Shown one piece after another: positions 44,678 through 52,604 of a stretch of DNA of 64,000 nt (positions are counted from its first letter, which is position 1; each line of letters starts with the position of its first letter). The notes beneath the pieces were generated by a model. The model made no database searches, was not told the origin of the DNA, and was given only the letters and a program-made list of their open reading frames with translations. The stretch is taken from NCBI RefSeq assembly GCF_001975985.1, contig NZ_MTQF01000006.1, positions 217,530 to 281,529 on the forward strand. The letters are read 5' to 3'. The stretch is from [Flexibacter] sp. ATCC 35103. Lineage in GTDB: Bacteria; Bacteroidota; Bacteroidia; Flavobacteriales; Flavobacteriaceae. Both the position numbers and the translations under genes were made by a program.

Positions 44678-44964
44678 TTTCTTTCTGTCTGTAGGTTAGT
44701 TCGTAGCTTTTTGAGAACTACATTCTTAAAAATACCCCTTTGGGAAAAAGCATTTTTAAGCCAAAAGAAACTGTTTATTCATTGCTTTCGAAATAACAAT
44801 TTGACAATCTTGAGCAGTAAAAAAAACGAATCTCTACAATCAAATATATAAAAATTTATTTTAATGTAACAAATTACAATTAAAATAGAGATTTTGATAA
44901 TAAAGAAAGTGAGGAATTAGAGAATGTGGGCAATTAGATAATTAGAAAATATTACGTTTAATCT

Positions 44965-45068
44965 TGTCATTTCGAGCGAAGGGAGAAATCACACTAGAAA
45001 CTCCGCAAAGTAAAATCCTAATCTTTGTCGAATTACTGATGTGATTTCTCCCTTCGCTCGAAATGACA
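44965..45068. repeat. Long inverted repeat, 29-base perfect arms
   Basis: The left arm (44965-44993, TGTCATTTCGAGCGAAGGGA...) is the exact complement of the right arm (45040-45068, ...TCCCTTCGCTCGAAATGACA), with 46 bases between. Similar 'GAAATGACA' fragments occur near 23607 and 32600, so it belongs to a dispersed family. Confidence 0.9.
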
Positions 45069-45075
45069 TAAACTG

Positions 45076-45187
45076 GCGAAACCTGAAACTTGAAACTTTT
45101 TAAACTTGAAACTTTTTAAACTTGAAATTTTTTAAACTTGAAACCTGAAACTTGAAACCTGAAACTTGAAACCTGAAACTTTTTAAA
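45076..45187. repeat. Compound tandem repeat
   Basis: About three copies of a 17-base unit (AACTTGAAACTTTTTAA-like) followed by about three copies of a 14-base unit (CTTGAAACCTGAAA). Non-coding, directly downstream of the HAD hydrolase gene. Such arrays vary in copy number between strains. Confidence 0.85.
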
Positions 45188-45191
45188 ATAT

Positions 45192-45824
45192 TTAAATCAA
45201 AAAATTTAATTCTTCATAAGAATGAAAAAGTTCTGCTCCTTGTTTTTGTAAATCTTCGTTGTTAAATCCGTTTGCGAAACCATAAACTTTGAATCCGCCT
45301 TTAATTCCTGCGATCACGCCTGCTTTGCTATCTTCTATGACAATGCAGTCTTTTACATCAAAACCCATTTCTTTTGCTGCATGCAGAAAAATTCCGGGCT
45401 CTGGTTTCCAACTATTTATCTGGTAGGAACTGAATATTTTATTTTCGAACTTATTCAATAAACCTGCGACTTCAAGATTCAGTCTAATTTTATCGACGGG
45501 ACCACTGGAGGCAACACAATACGGTATGGTCAATTTATTTAGAAATTCAACTATGCCTTCCATTGGTTTGACCTGAGTTTTAAAAGCTTCAAAACTTTTT
45601 TCGCGATACTCACTTTCAAAATTATCCGGAAGTTTTTTTCCAATAGCTTCTTCAATATGAAGGAAACATTCTTTTAGATTGCGACCATTAAAATCACGGT
45701 AAGCATCTTCAAGTTTCATCTTAAAACCATGTTCGGCAGCCATTGAAAGCATTATACCATTACCTATTTTTTCTGTATCTACAAGAACACCATCACAATC
45801 GAAAATTATACATTTAACTTCCAT
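45192..45824 (-). CDS. HAD-superfamily phosphatase (beta-phosphoglucomutase/GS1-like)
   Basis: A 210-aa HAD hydrolase of subfamily IA. Motif I is FDCDGVLVDTEK (nucleophile D9, D11), a helical cap domain spans about 15-85, motif II is VASSGP, and the Lys-containing motif III is in SWKPEPGIFLHAAK. Motif IV is CIVIEDSKAGVIAG. It removes phosphate from a small sugar phosphate or similar compound; the substrate is unknown. It begins 79 bases downstream of the Nudix gene stop on the same strand and may be in the same transcript. Confidence 0.9.
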   Translation of the reverse strand: MEVKCIIFDCDGVLVDTEKIGNGIMLSMAAEHGFKMKLEDAYRDFNGRNLKECFLHIEEAIGKKLPDNFESEYREKSFEAFKTQVKPMEGIVEFLNKLTIPYCVASSGPVDKIRLNLEVAGLLNKFENKIFSSYQINSWKPEPGIFLHAAKEMGFDVKDCIVIEDSKAGVIAGIKGGFKVYGFANGFNNEDLQKQGAELFHSYEELNFLI

Positions 45825-45903
45825 ACTATTTATTTACATTTTTAATTACTCGGCCTGACCGAAAATGTAAATTACAAAATTATTCTCTAAAGCAAAGAGA
45901 TTT

Positions 45904-46368
45904 TTAGAGTGAAGAGGATATTTTTGAGATTATCTGAACGATAAAATCAGCCTGAGCAGGATTTATTTTTTTCAGGGCATGTTCTGTCTGAAACCATTCG
46001 GCTCTGTCGACTTCTGGAAAAGATTGCATTTTTCCGGATTTTGGTGGCCATTCCATTTCAAATTCGTTGCTTTTTATGAGCGTTGCATCAATATCAAATT
46101 CATGTGCCCATGCAAAAATGGTTTTACCTGATTTTAGCTTTACAGATTCCAGTTCGATAAAATCACCTTCTAACTCAAAACCTGTTTCTTCTTTAAATTC
46201 ACGTTTTGCTGCATCCAGCGGATCTTCTTCGGCTGTAAATTCCCCTTTGGGAATCGACCAGCTTTCGAGATCTTTATTTTTCCAAAACGGACCACCGGGA
46301 TGGACTAATAAAAAGAAAATTGTTTTATCGACGAATTTATAAAGGAGAATTCCGGCGCTTTGTTTCAT
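45904..46368 (-). CDS. Nudix hydrolase
   Basis: A 154-aa Nudix protein of the MutT-like class. The Nudix box Gx5Ex7REUxEExGU is complete: GEFTAEEDPLDAAKREFKEE then TGF. The preceding strand-loop is ILLYKFVDKTIFFLLVHPG, with WSIPKGEF just before the box. The family hydrolyses nucleoside diphosphates linked to another moiety (NTPs, dinucleoside polyphosphates). Substrate not readable. It is 15 bases downstream of the TerB-like gene stop, so probably in the same operon. Confidence 0.9.
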   Translation of the reverse strand: MKQSAGILLYKFVDKTIFFLLVHPGGPFWKNKDLESWSIPKGEFTAEEDPLDAAKREFKEETGFELEGDFIELESVKLKSGKTIFAWAHEFDIDATLIKSNEFEMEWPPKSGKMQSFPEVDRAEWFQTEHALKKINPAQADFIVQIISKISSSL

Positions 46369-46383
46369 ATACTTTTTACTGAT

Positions 46384-47469
46384 TTAACTATTTAGCTCTA
46401 ATTCTTTTATTAGCCTGTCTAAAATTAAAGAAAATTCATCTAATTTGTGCGGTAAATGAATAAATACGGACTTAATAGTTTCTTTGTCTATTTCAATTCC
46501 ATCAGATTGAGGACTTAAACGTAAAATTTTATCAAACCTTATATTTAAATTTTTATAACTTCCAATAAAAACAATTCTTTTATTGGTTAAATATAAATTC
46601 CCTGTATCGACATACTTAAGAGAATAATCATTCACCTTTTGAAAAACTGAATTCAAATAAAATCTTTTTAAGGCTTTCATATCTGATTTATAATGTAATG
46701 GCTTTTGTTTAAAGCTTTTTAATTCATGCCATTTTACTGAACCAATTTTAAAATAACATTTTTCTGATTTCTGAATTACAATATCAGGCTCAATAGTAGA
46801 TAAAGGCAGATTTTCTAATTTCCAATACAATCTAAGTCTTTCTAATTGATTAGTTATCTCTTTACTAAAAAGCAAATCGACTTTTAAATTTTTAGCTATA
46901 TTGTTTATTTCTTCTTCTTGATCCGGGGAAAGTTCTTGATACTTTATAACATTTTCGACATGTTTTTGAATAAAGTTATGTTTAACTTCATTCGTAATGG
47001 TAGTAATAAATGATTTAGGAAGTTTAAGATCATTTTCTAATTTATTCAAAAGCTGCTCTTCTTCTTGTATTAATTTTCCGTTAGAAATAGCTTTCTCAAA
47101 AATAATTCTGTAAACAATTATTCCAACATTATGATTTAATTTTTCTACACAATCATCTTTTAAAGATAAGATCAATTTCAAATGATTTAAATTTTCAAAA
47201 TCTAAATTGCTTAACACTCCATCTTTAAGACAATCATTTAAATAAACAGCATAAAATTCTTCTAAATTAAGCTTGAATTCCTTTTGAATGTTAATCTGAT
47301 AACGTTGCTCAATTTCATAAATATTCTCATTTGAAATTTCCTTTATTGGATAAGATGCCAATAAATTATTTACTTCAATCACACTATTCTCAGCTGGTAA
47401 TTGACTAAATAATTTCTGAAAGAAACTTACATTTACCAGTGGTACAACCTGAAAAACATTTTTTATCAT
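46384..47469 (-). CDS. TerB-like / PH-like domain protein, function unknown
   Basis: A 361-aa cytosolic protein with no signal peptide. An acidic helical middle (about 80-170, LEEFYAVYLNDCLKDGVLSN..., AISNGKLIQEEEQLLNKLEN) has the two EF-hand-like acidic helical patterns of TerB-type domains. The C-terminal part (about 255-355, NLYLTNKRIVFIGSYKNLN) has the all-beta pattern of a PH/GRAM-like domain. Both assignments are by eye. It ends 3 bases from the start of the gene at 47473, so the two are tightly coupled, with the membrane protein gene first. TerB domains occur in tellurite resistance and other poorly understood membrane-stress systems. Confidence 0.6.
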   Translation of the reverse strand: MIKNVFQVVPLVNVSFFQKLFSQLPAENSVIEVNNLLASYPIKEISNENIYEIEQRYQINIQKEFKLNLEEFYAVYLNDCLKDGVLSNLDFENLNHLKLILSLKDDCVEKLNHNVGIIVYRIIFEKAISNGKLIQEEEQLLNKLENDLKLPKSFITTITNEVKHNFIQKHVENVIKYQELSPDQEEEINNIAKNLKVDLLFSKEITNQLERLRLYWKLENLPLSTIEPDIVIQKSEKCYFKIGSVKWHELKSFKQKPLHYKSDMKALKRFYLNSVFQKVNDYSLKYVDTGNLYLTNKRIVFIGSYKNLNIRFDKILRLSPQSDGIEIDKETIKSVFIHLPHKLDEFSLILDRLIKELELNS

Positions 47470-47472
47470 AAT

Positions 47473-48438
47473 TTATTCGTATTTTCTATATTCTTGATAA
47501 ATTGGTTCGCTCCAATCACAAACGCCTCCATGATGCGAACAAGTTCCTCTGCCTGTTGAACCTGATGTTGAACCATCACAGCAACGAGTAATATATCCTA
47601 CAATTCGCTTTTTTATTGGGTTGATTTTATTGTATAATTTATCTGCTTTTTTATCTCCAAGCTGCATTGCTTTGAGGCAATCGCTGACTGCTTCTTTAAT
47701 TTTAGCAGTTTTACTATAGCAAAGCGCTCTGTTGTAAAATAAGTTTGGATTATTTTCTTCTTTTAAAATTAAGGAATCCAATTGAGGAAGAGCAAGTTTA
47801 TATTTCTCCGCCTTAACAAGATCAAATGCTTTTATCGTTGAAATTTTATTTTCTTCAACTGCAATTCTATTCTTATCAACAGGCAATTTTGAAAACAACG
47901 CAGCTTTTTTAAGTTGTTTTGATGCTTCGTTAATTTTATGTTTATCTGCAAACTGAGAACTTGCATTTATAAAATAAGTCAAACTATCATTTCTAATCTT
48001 TTCTTTTCGCTCCAATTCTGCTCTTATTCTTGCTTCGTTCTCTAATTTTAGCTTTAATAAATGTGCTTCTTTTTTATCTACATCATTATAATGCCCTAAA
48101 AGAGGTAGCGAGAAAAGTAAAATTATAAATGCAAAAACAGATTTTATTTTTGTAGTCAGGATAAATCTAAATTTTTTCTCAATCCAATTATGACTTGACG
48201 GCAAAATCATAAAACCCAAGAAACCAAACAATATAGTTAATAATAAATGTTTTATACATGATAATGCAATTAGCAAGAAAAAAACGCCACCAATCCATCT
48301 TAACATTTTTAGAGAAGGATTAGATTTTTTAGTTTCATGAGCATTTCCTTTAAAATAATGTTTTAAGACTTGTGATTTTTCTGGAATTAAATTTGAAACA
48401 TATCTCATTTTTAAATAATTATATTTTTTAATTTTCAA
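47473..48438 (-). CDS. Membrane protein with coiled coil, TPR-like region and DUF3761-like Cys/His tail
   Basis: A 321-aa protein with three membrane segments (about 46-62, 65-80, 92-110). A charged coiled coil follows (about 118-150, KLKLENEARIRAELERKEK), then TPR-like helices (about 155-265, NPNLFYNRALCYSKTAKIKEAVSDC). The C-terminal segment has the pattern CCDGS-TSGSTGRGTCSHHGG-VCDW, matching DUF3761 (C-DG-S...RGxCSHHGGV..W). The tail has four Cys and two His, and could bind metal. The first ATG (48438) or residue 11 ATG are both possible starts. It leads a pair with the TerB-like gene, which begins 3 bases past its stop codon. Confidence 0.6.
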   Translation of the reverse strand: MKIKKYNYLKMRYVSNLIPEKSQVLKHYFKGNAHETKKSNPSLKMLRWIGGVFFLLIALSCIKHLLLTILFGFLGFMILPSSHNWIEKKFRFILTTKIKSVFAFIILLFSLPLLGHYNDVDKKEAHLLKLKLENEARIRAELERKEKIRNDSLTYFINASSQFADKHKINEASKQLKKAALFSKLPVDKNRIAVEENKISTIKAFDLVKAEKYKLALPQLDSLILKEENNPNLFYNRALCYSKTAKIKEAVSDCLKAMQLGDKKADKLYNKINPIKKRIVGYITRCCDGSTSGSTGRGTCSHHGGVCDWSEPIYQEYRKYE

Positions 48439-48638
48439 ACTTATAATTTTTTAAAAATTCAATTTTACTGTTTTCCGTAATTCAGATATTTATTCTAAGT
48501 GTTTTTTTTAAACCATAAAAAATTAATTCTCAGATTTCTGTACATTTTTACTCCTTTTATGGACTTTGATTTAAGATTTCATTTGTAAATTTAAAGATTC
48601 AATACATTATTTCCTCTCCAACTAAAAACAGCAATATT

Positions 48639-49808
48639 TTGAAAAAATATATTTTATTAGGCGCAATCTTTACTGGTACTTTTGCCGTTCATGCTCAAAA
48701 CAAAATCATTACAGTTACCAATTCCCTTTCTGTCGATCGGGAATATGAAACGGTAGAACTTACTAAAAAATCACTTCAATTACCTACATCAGCTAAACTG
48801 GAAGATTATACGGTAAAGGATATAAGTTCTAATGCATTTTTAGAAACACAAGCTATAGATAATGATGGCGACGGCGTTATGGATATCCTGTTATTTCAGC
48901 CTAAAATAAGCGCTTCAACTACTAAAGAATTTGAAATTATACCATCAGAGAATCCATCAGCAAACAAAAACATCAATTGTTATTCGAGATTTGTACCGGA
49001 ACGAACGGATGATTATGCGTGGGAAAACAATAAAGTTGCCTTTAGAACATATGGTCCGGTTGCGCAAAAAATGGTCGAAGACAATATAGCGGGAGGAACT
49101 CTGACAAGCGGAATCGATGCATGGCTAAAAAGAGTCGATTATCCAATTATTAATAAATGGTACGAAAAAGCTACTAACGGAACGGGAACTTATCATAAAG
49201 ATACTGGCGAAGGTTTAGACAATTTTCATGTAGGTGACAGTCGTGGCGTAGGCGGAATTGCGGTTAAAGTCGATGATAAATATTATTTCTCCAAGAATTT
49301 TAAGAGTTGGAAAACCATTACAACAGGTCCCATCAGAACGAGTTTTATCCTGACATATGCAGACTGGGATGCAAAAGGAAACAAAATAACCGAATCGAAA
49401 TTGATAAGCCTGGATTACGGAAGTTATCTTTCTCGTTTTGAGATTAACATTACGGGAACAAAATCTATTGCCGCCGGTTTAACACTTCATGACAAAAAAG
49501 GAACTATTGGGACCAATATAAAAGAAGGCTGGATAAGTCATTGGGAACCAATAGATGATTCTGAAATTGGAACCGGAATTGTAGCTCCAAAAAATAGTTT
49601 AACGAGTTTTGATAATCATATCACAAATGATAAAGATTTGAGTAACCTTTACGGAAATATAAAGGTAAAAAACAATAAGGTGATTTATTATGTTGGTTTT
49701 GGATGGAAAAAAGGAAGTCCGTTTCAAACCAAACAAGAATGGGAAATGTATTTGAGTTCGTATGCTAAAAAAATCAATAATCCATTGGTTGTAAAGGTTA
49801 AGAAATAG
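48639..49808 (+). CDS. DUF4861-family exported protein (uronate PUL accessory)
   Basis: A 389-aa protein with a signal peptide (about 1-18, ending VHAQNK). The family pattern is DUF4861: IITVTNSLSVDREYETVEL at the start, an Asp-rich loop DNDGDGVMDILLFQPK (about 79-94), then VAFRTYGPVA, ...YHKDTGEGLDNFHVGDSRGVGG (about 180-200) and a C-terminal beta-rich part. DUF4861 proteins are found in Bacteroidota loci for uronate-containing glycans, with unknown activity. The only start is TTG at 48639; no ATG gives a signal peptide. The gene is convergent with the LacI-type regulator, and its downstream palindromes (49815-49985) separate the two. Confidence 0.82.
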   Translation: MKKYILLGAIFTGTFAVHAQNKIITVTNSLSVDREYETVELTKKSLQLPTSAKLEDYTVKDISSNAFLETQAIDNDGDGVMDILLFQPKISASTTKEFEIIPSENPSANKNINCYSRFVPERTDDYAWENNKVAFRTYGPVAQKMVEDNIAGGTLTSGIDAWLKRVDYPIINKWYEKATNGTGTYHKDTGEGLDNFHVGDSRGVGGIAVKVDDKYYFSKNFKSWKTITTGPIRTSFILTYADWDAKGNKITESKLISLDYGSYLSRFEINITGTKSIAAGLTLHDKKGTIGTNIKEGWISHWEPIDDSEIGTGIVAPKNSLTSFDNHITNDKDLSNLYGNIKVKNNKVIYYVGFGWKKGSPFQTKQEWEMYLSSYAKKINNPLVVKVKK

Positions 49809-49814
49809 GTGTTT

Positions 49815-49985
49815 TTGCCCACGGATTTGGCGGGTTTAAACGGATTGATGCGGGTTTTTAATTTTTATTATCCGCAATCTTGTCAAACCCGACAGGTTTT
49901 AAAAACCTGTCGGGTTTACTACTTATTAAATGAGAGTAAAAAAAATCTGTGAAGACCTATTTTAACCCGCCAAATGCGTGGGCAA
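49815..49985. repeat. Nested inverted repeat containing dispersed palindrome copy 3
   Basis: The outer arms, TTGCCCACGgATTTGGCGGG at 49815-49834 and its near complement CCCGCCAAATgCGTGGGCAA at 49966-49985, have a single mismatch. Inside lies the palindrome at 49885-49917. The structure fills the gap between two convergent genes. Confidence 0.85.
49885..49917. repeat. Dispersed palindrome, copy 3 (AAACCCGACAGG type), likely terminator
   Basis: The arms AAACCCGACAGGTTTT and complement form a hairpin between convergent genes (stops at 49808 and 49991). Essentially the same sequence as copy 2 at 41687-41719. Confidence 0.85.
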
Positions 49986-49990
49986 TTATT

Positions 49991-51028
49991 CTACCCTTTC
50001 CTCACAGGAAAATAATTCTCTTTTAAAATAATTTCCAACGGAATATAATGTGTATTTTCTATCGTTTCCTGCAAAACTAATTTTTTATACAAATGATTAA
50101 TTGCCATATATCCTTGTTCTTCTGGTCTTTGATTGATTAAAAAATCGATTACACCTTTGTTTAAGTATTCGATATTTTGTTCCAGTAAATCATAACCAAT
50201 AATACGAACGCCTTTTATATTGTTTTGTTCTAAAAATCCCGCAACAATATACGCTCTGGAATTAGGCACAAAAACACTGTTTATTCCAGAGAACATTTCC
50301 AGATTCAATTGGTCGATTCCGGAATCTTTGATCGTGATTTCAGAAAATTTAAAGTTTGTAAGCTCATCATTGTCTTTAAAAAAGGAATAGAAACCATCGA
50401 TACGCTGTAAATAAACCGATGTGCTTTCTATCTCTCTGGTAATTTTAAAAATCAGGATTTGTCTTTCTTTCTTAACCGCAAAACTAATCAGTCTTCCTGC
50501 GAGATAACCACTCTGAAAAGCATCTTGTCCCACATAAGCATGTTCAGCATTACTATCAATATTCGAGTCGATCATGACAACAGGAATATTTTTCTTTTTG
50601 TATTCATTTAAAAAACGAACCGATTCTTCGTAAAAAATAGGTGCAAACAATAATCCGTCGCAATCAAATTCCAGTACTTTTTTGACTGATTCCTTAAACG
50701 ATGCTGTATTAAAATCATATAAAAAATAATTCAGCACAATTCCGAATTTACTGAATTCAACAGCTGCTTTTTCTATTCCGTCAATCTGGCTTTTCCAATA
50801 TTCCAAATTTTCATATTGAGGTAAAAACACGGCAAAATGAAACTTTTTATTCAAAGCAAGATTACTTGCCAGAATATTACGTTTGTATCCATATTTTTCA
50901 ATAATAGCATTTACCTTATCTACATTTTCCTGAGCAACCTGCCCACGATTATGGATAATTCTATCAACAGTTCCAGGGGAAACATTGGCTAATTCTGCAA
51001 TTTTTTTTATCGTTATGATAGTGATGAT
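49991..51028 (-). CDS. LacI-type transcriptional regulator, non-canonical start
   Basis: A LacI/PurR-like regulator with a periplasmic-binding-protein-like sensor domain (FHFAVFLPQYENLEYWKSQ..., GLLFAPIFYEESVRFLNEY, VVMIDSNID, AYVGQDAFQSGYLAGRL, VRIIGYDLLEQN). The helix-turn-helix is encoded upstream of the first canonical start (TTG, 50854): in the same frame, reading IKKIAELANVSPGTVDRIIH, then NRGQVAQENVDKVN. That frame is open from 51052 but has no ATG, GTG or TTG before 50854, so an ATC/ATA/ATT start near 51028-51001 is inferred. Coordinates use ATC at 51028. It probably senses a uronate or its breakdown product and controls the divergent uronate operon. Confidence 0.8.
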   Translation of the reverse strand: MITIITIKKIAELANVSPGTVDRIIHNRGQVAQENVDKVNAIIEKYGYKRNILASNLALNKKFHFAVFLPQYENLEYWKSQIDGIEKAAVEFSKFGIVLNYFLYDFNTASFKESVKKVLEFDCDGLLFAPIFYEESVRFLNEYKKKNIPVVMIDSNIDSNAEHAYVGQDAFQSGYLAGRLISFAVKKERQILIFKITREIESTSVYLQRIDGFYSFFKDNDELTNFKFSEITIKDSGIDQLNLEMFSGINSVFVPNSRAYIVAGFLEQNNIKGVRIIGYDLLEQNIEYLNKGVIDFLINQRPEEQGYMAINHLYKKLVLQETIENTHYIPLEIILKENYFPVRKG

Positions 51029-51088
51029 TTTTAAGTTAAATGATGCTTTACATCACTCTGAATTATTATTTTTTTTATTAAATATAAG

Positions 51089-51118
51089 TTGTTTTAGTTA
51101 ACTTTTTATATACATTTG
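51089..51118 (+). promoter_or_regulatory. Bacteroidota promoter of the uronate operon (TTG-N19-TACATTTG)
   Basis: The -33 element TTG (51089-51091) is 19 bases from the -7 element TACATTTG (51111-51118), a textbook fit to TTG-N19-TAnnTTTG. It points toward the gene at 51365 and lies just upstream of two palindromes that look like operators. Confidence 0.75.
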
Positions 51119-51126
51119 TAAAAGCC

Positions 51127-51157
51127 CGTGTGCGTACACGCAAATATACACATGTGT
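51127..51157 (+). promoter_or_regulatory. Putative LacI-type operators
   Basis: Two palindromes follow the -7 box: CGTGTGCGTACACG (51127-51140) and ACACATGTGT (51148-51157). They overlap the expected transcription start (about 51125), so a bound regulator would block initiation. The divergent LacI-type gene is the obvious candidate. Confidence 0.65.
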
Positions 51158-51364
51158 TCGAAAAAACATAACATTAAATCAAAATATTTATGATGATTTA
51201 AATTATTAAAGAATTTGATTCAATTTTAAAATTAAAAAACTGACATACAATTTAACACTGACACATATAATATTAATTATTAAAAACCAGTAAGATATAA
51301 CAAATCATATAAGGTAAAACTTTAGATATAAAATCAAATTATAAAATATAAAAAACCAAATAAA

Positions 51365-51814
51365 ATGATTGTAGATTCATTACAAAACGCTGCAAAATAT
51401 TTCAGCCTGCATCCTAATTTCAAAAAAGCTTTTGAATATGTAAATCAAAATGACATCAGCAAACTTGAAGAAGGTGCATTTGAAATTGCCGAAGGATTAA
51501 AAGTAATTGTAATTGTTGGCGAAGGTGCCACAAAAGAAGAAAGCATAAAAGGTTTTGAATGTCACGATCAAAACATCGACATACAGATTTCGATAAAAGG
51601 TCCGGAAATTTTTGCCTGGAAACCAAGAGAAAAATGTGTGAGTCCAAATGGAGATTACAGCGACGAAAGAGATGTACGTTTCTTTCATGATAAACCTGAT
51701 ATGTTTTTTGAATTGCAGGAAAAACAATTTGCCATATTATTTCCCACAGATGTTCACGCTGCCATGATTGGTGAAGGAACACTCAAAAAGATTGTTATTA
51801 AAGTAAAGATTTAA
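51365..51814 (+). CDS. YhcH/YjgK/YiaL-family protein
   Basis: A 149-aa double-stranded-beta-helix protein. It has the family pattern MIVDSLQNAAKYFSLHP, then GLKVIVIVGEGATKE, FECHDQNIDIQISIKG and FAILFPTDVHAAMIG, with several His/Glu residues for metal binding (FECHD, DVHA). The group (YhcH of the sialic-acid operon, YjgK, EbgC) is thought to act as sugar epimerases or mutarotases. Here it is the first gene of the uronate operon, ending 3 bases before the aldolase start. A role in preparing the uronate anomer is plausible. Confidence 0.88.
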   Translation: MIVDSLQNAAKYFSLHPNFKKAFEYVNQNDISKLEEGAFEIAEGLKVIVIVGEGATKEESIKGFECHDQNIDIQISIKGPEIFAWKPREKCVSPNGDYSDERDVRFFHDKPDMFFELQEKQFAILFPTDVHAAMIGEGTLKKIVIKVKI

Positions 51815-51817
51815 AAC

Positions 51818-52483
51818 ATGAGTACAATTCAAAATACCATCGATGTTATTGCCAAACAAGGTATTCTTCCGCTTTATTTTATTACAGACGAAACTATTAG
51901 TGTCGAAATTCTAAGAACACTTTATAAAGCAGGAATAAGAGCCGTAGAATATACTAACAGAGGCACTGAAGCGTTATCGAACTTTAAAAAAATGGTTGCT
52001 GTACGAAATGCCGAATTACCGGAAATGTTATTAGGTATTGGAACTATCAAAAATCTGCAACAAGCCAAAGACTTTAATGATGCTCAAGCGGACTTTTTTA
52101 TCAGTCCGGGGTTTGTTCCTGAAGTAGCAGATTTCTTAAAAGATAAAGAAGTTTTGTATGCTCCGGGATGTATGACACCAACTGAAATCATCGCAGCCGA
52201 AAATGCCGGAATAAAACTCGTTAAGCTTTTTCCGGGAAATATATTAGGAACCGAGTTTTTAAGCAGTATAAAAGATATTTTTCCATCGTTAGTTTTCATG
52301 ACTACAGGCGGAGTAGAAACCACACATGCAAGTATTGAGAGTTGGTTTAATGCCGGTGTTTCTGCAGTTGGGCTGGGAAGTAAACTCATCAGTAAAAAAC
52401 GCATGGAAGAGCAAGATTATCCGGTAATTGAAAATGAAACCAGAAAAGCACTCGAAATCATTCAGACAATAAGAAAACAATAA
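51818..52483 (+). CDS. eda: KDPG/KHG aldolase
   Basis: A 221-aa class I aldolase that cleaves 2-keto-3-deoxy-6-phosphogluconate to pyruvate and glyceraldehyde-3-phosphate. The catalytic general acid/base is E45 (RAVEYTNRG), the Schiff-base Lys is K136 (GIKLVKLFPGN). The other expected motifs are LGIGTIKN and SPGFVPEVADF. It completes the uronate pathway encoded here. It starts 3 bases after the YhcH gene and is followed by a repeat-rich gap before the SDR gene. The KDG kinase step is not encoded in the window. Confidence 0.95.
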   Translation: MSTIQNTIDVIAKQGILPLYFITDETISVEILRTLYKAGIRAVEYTNRGTEALSNFKKMVAVRNAELPEMLLGIGTIKNLQQAKDFNDAQADFFISPGFVPEVADFLKDKEVLYAPGCMTPTEIIAAENAGIKLVKLFPGNILGTEFLSSIKDIFPSLVFMTTGGVETTHASIESWFNAGVSAVGLGSKLISKKRMEEQDYPVIENETRKALEIIQTIRKQ

Positions 52484-52490
52484 AATATTC

Positions 52491-52573
52491 TTGCCACAGA
52501 TTAAAAAAATTAGAAAGGATTTTTTTTAATAATCTGTGTTAATCTTTTTATCCCGAGCTATCGGGAGTGGCAA
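52491..52573. repeat. Intergenic repeat element with TCCCGA hairpin
   Basis: TTGCCAC (52491-52497) pairs with GTGGCAA (52567-52573). A hairpin TCCCGA-gcta-TCGGGA (52551-52566) sits just inside the right arm. It resembles the TTTTGCCACAGATTA element at 56776, interrupted by an inserted palindrome. It lies between eda and the SDR gene. Confidence 0.75.
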
Positions 52574-52604
52574 AAAAAACACAACAAAATTATAAAAACA
52601 TAAA

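Larger units (their letters stand above)
44678..45191. other. Repeat-rich intergenic region
   Basis: 514 bases without a gene. Contains a perfect 29-base inverted repeat (44965-44993 with 45040-45068) and a compound tandem repeat (45076-45187). The segment 44700-44950 is AT-rich with nothing recognised; it contains the upstream region of the regulator gene at 44677. Confidence 0.65.
51029..51364. promoter_or_regulatory. Divergent regulatory region of the uronate operon
   Basis: 336 bases between the LacI-type gene and the operon. Holds the promoter at 51089-51118 and operator palindromes at 51127-51157. The rest (51160-51364), the long AT-rich 5' leader of the operon, shows nothing recognisable. 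Confidence 0.65.

Noticed and set aside
45076..45187. Possible CRISPR array
   Set aside because: Units are 14-17 bases, adjacent with no unique spacers, and no cas genes are present.
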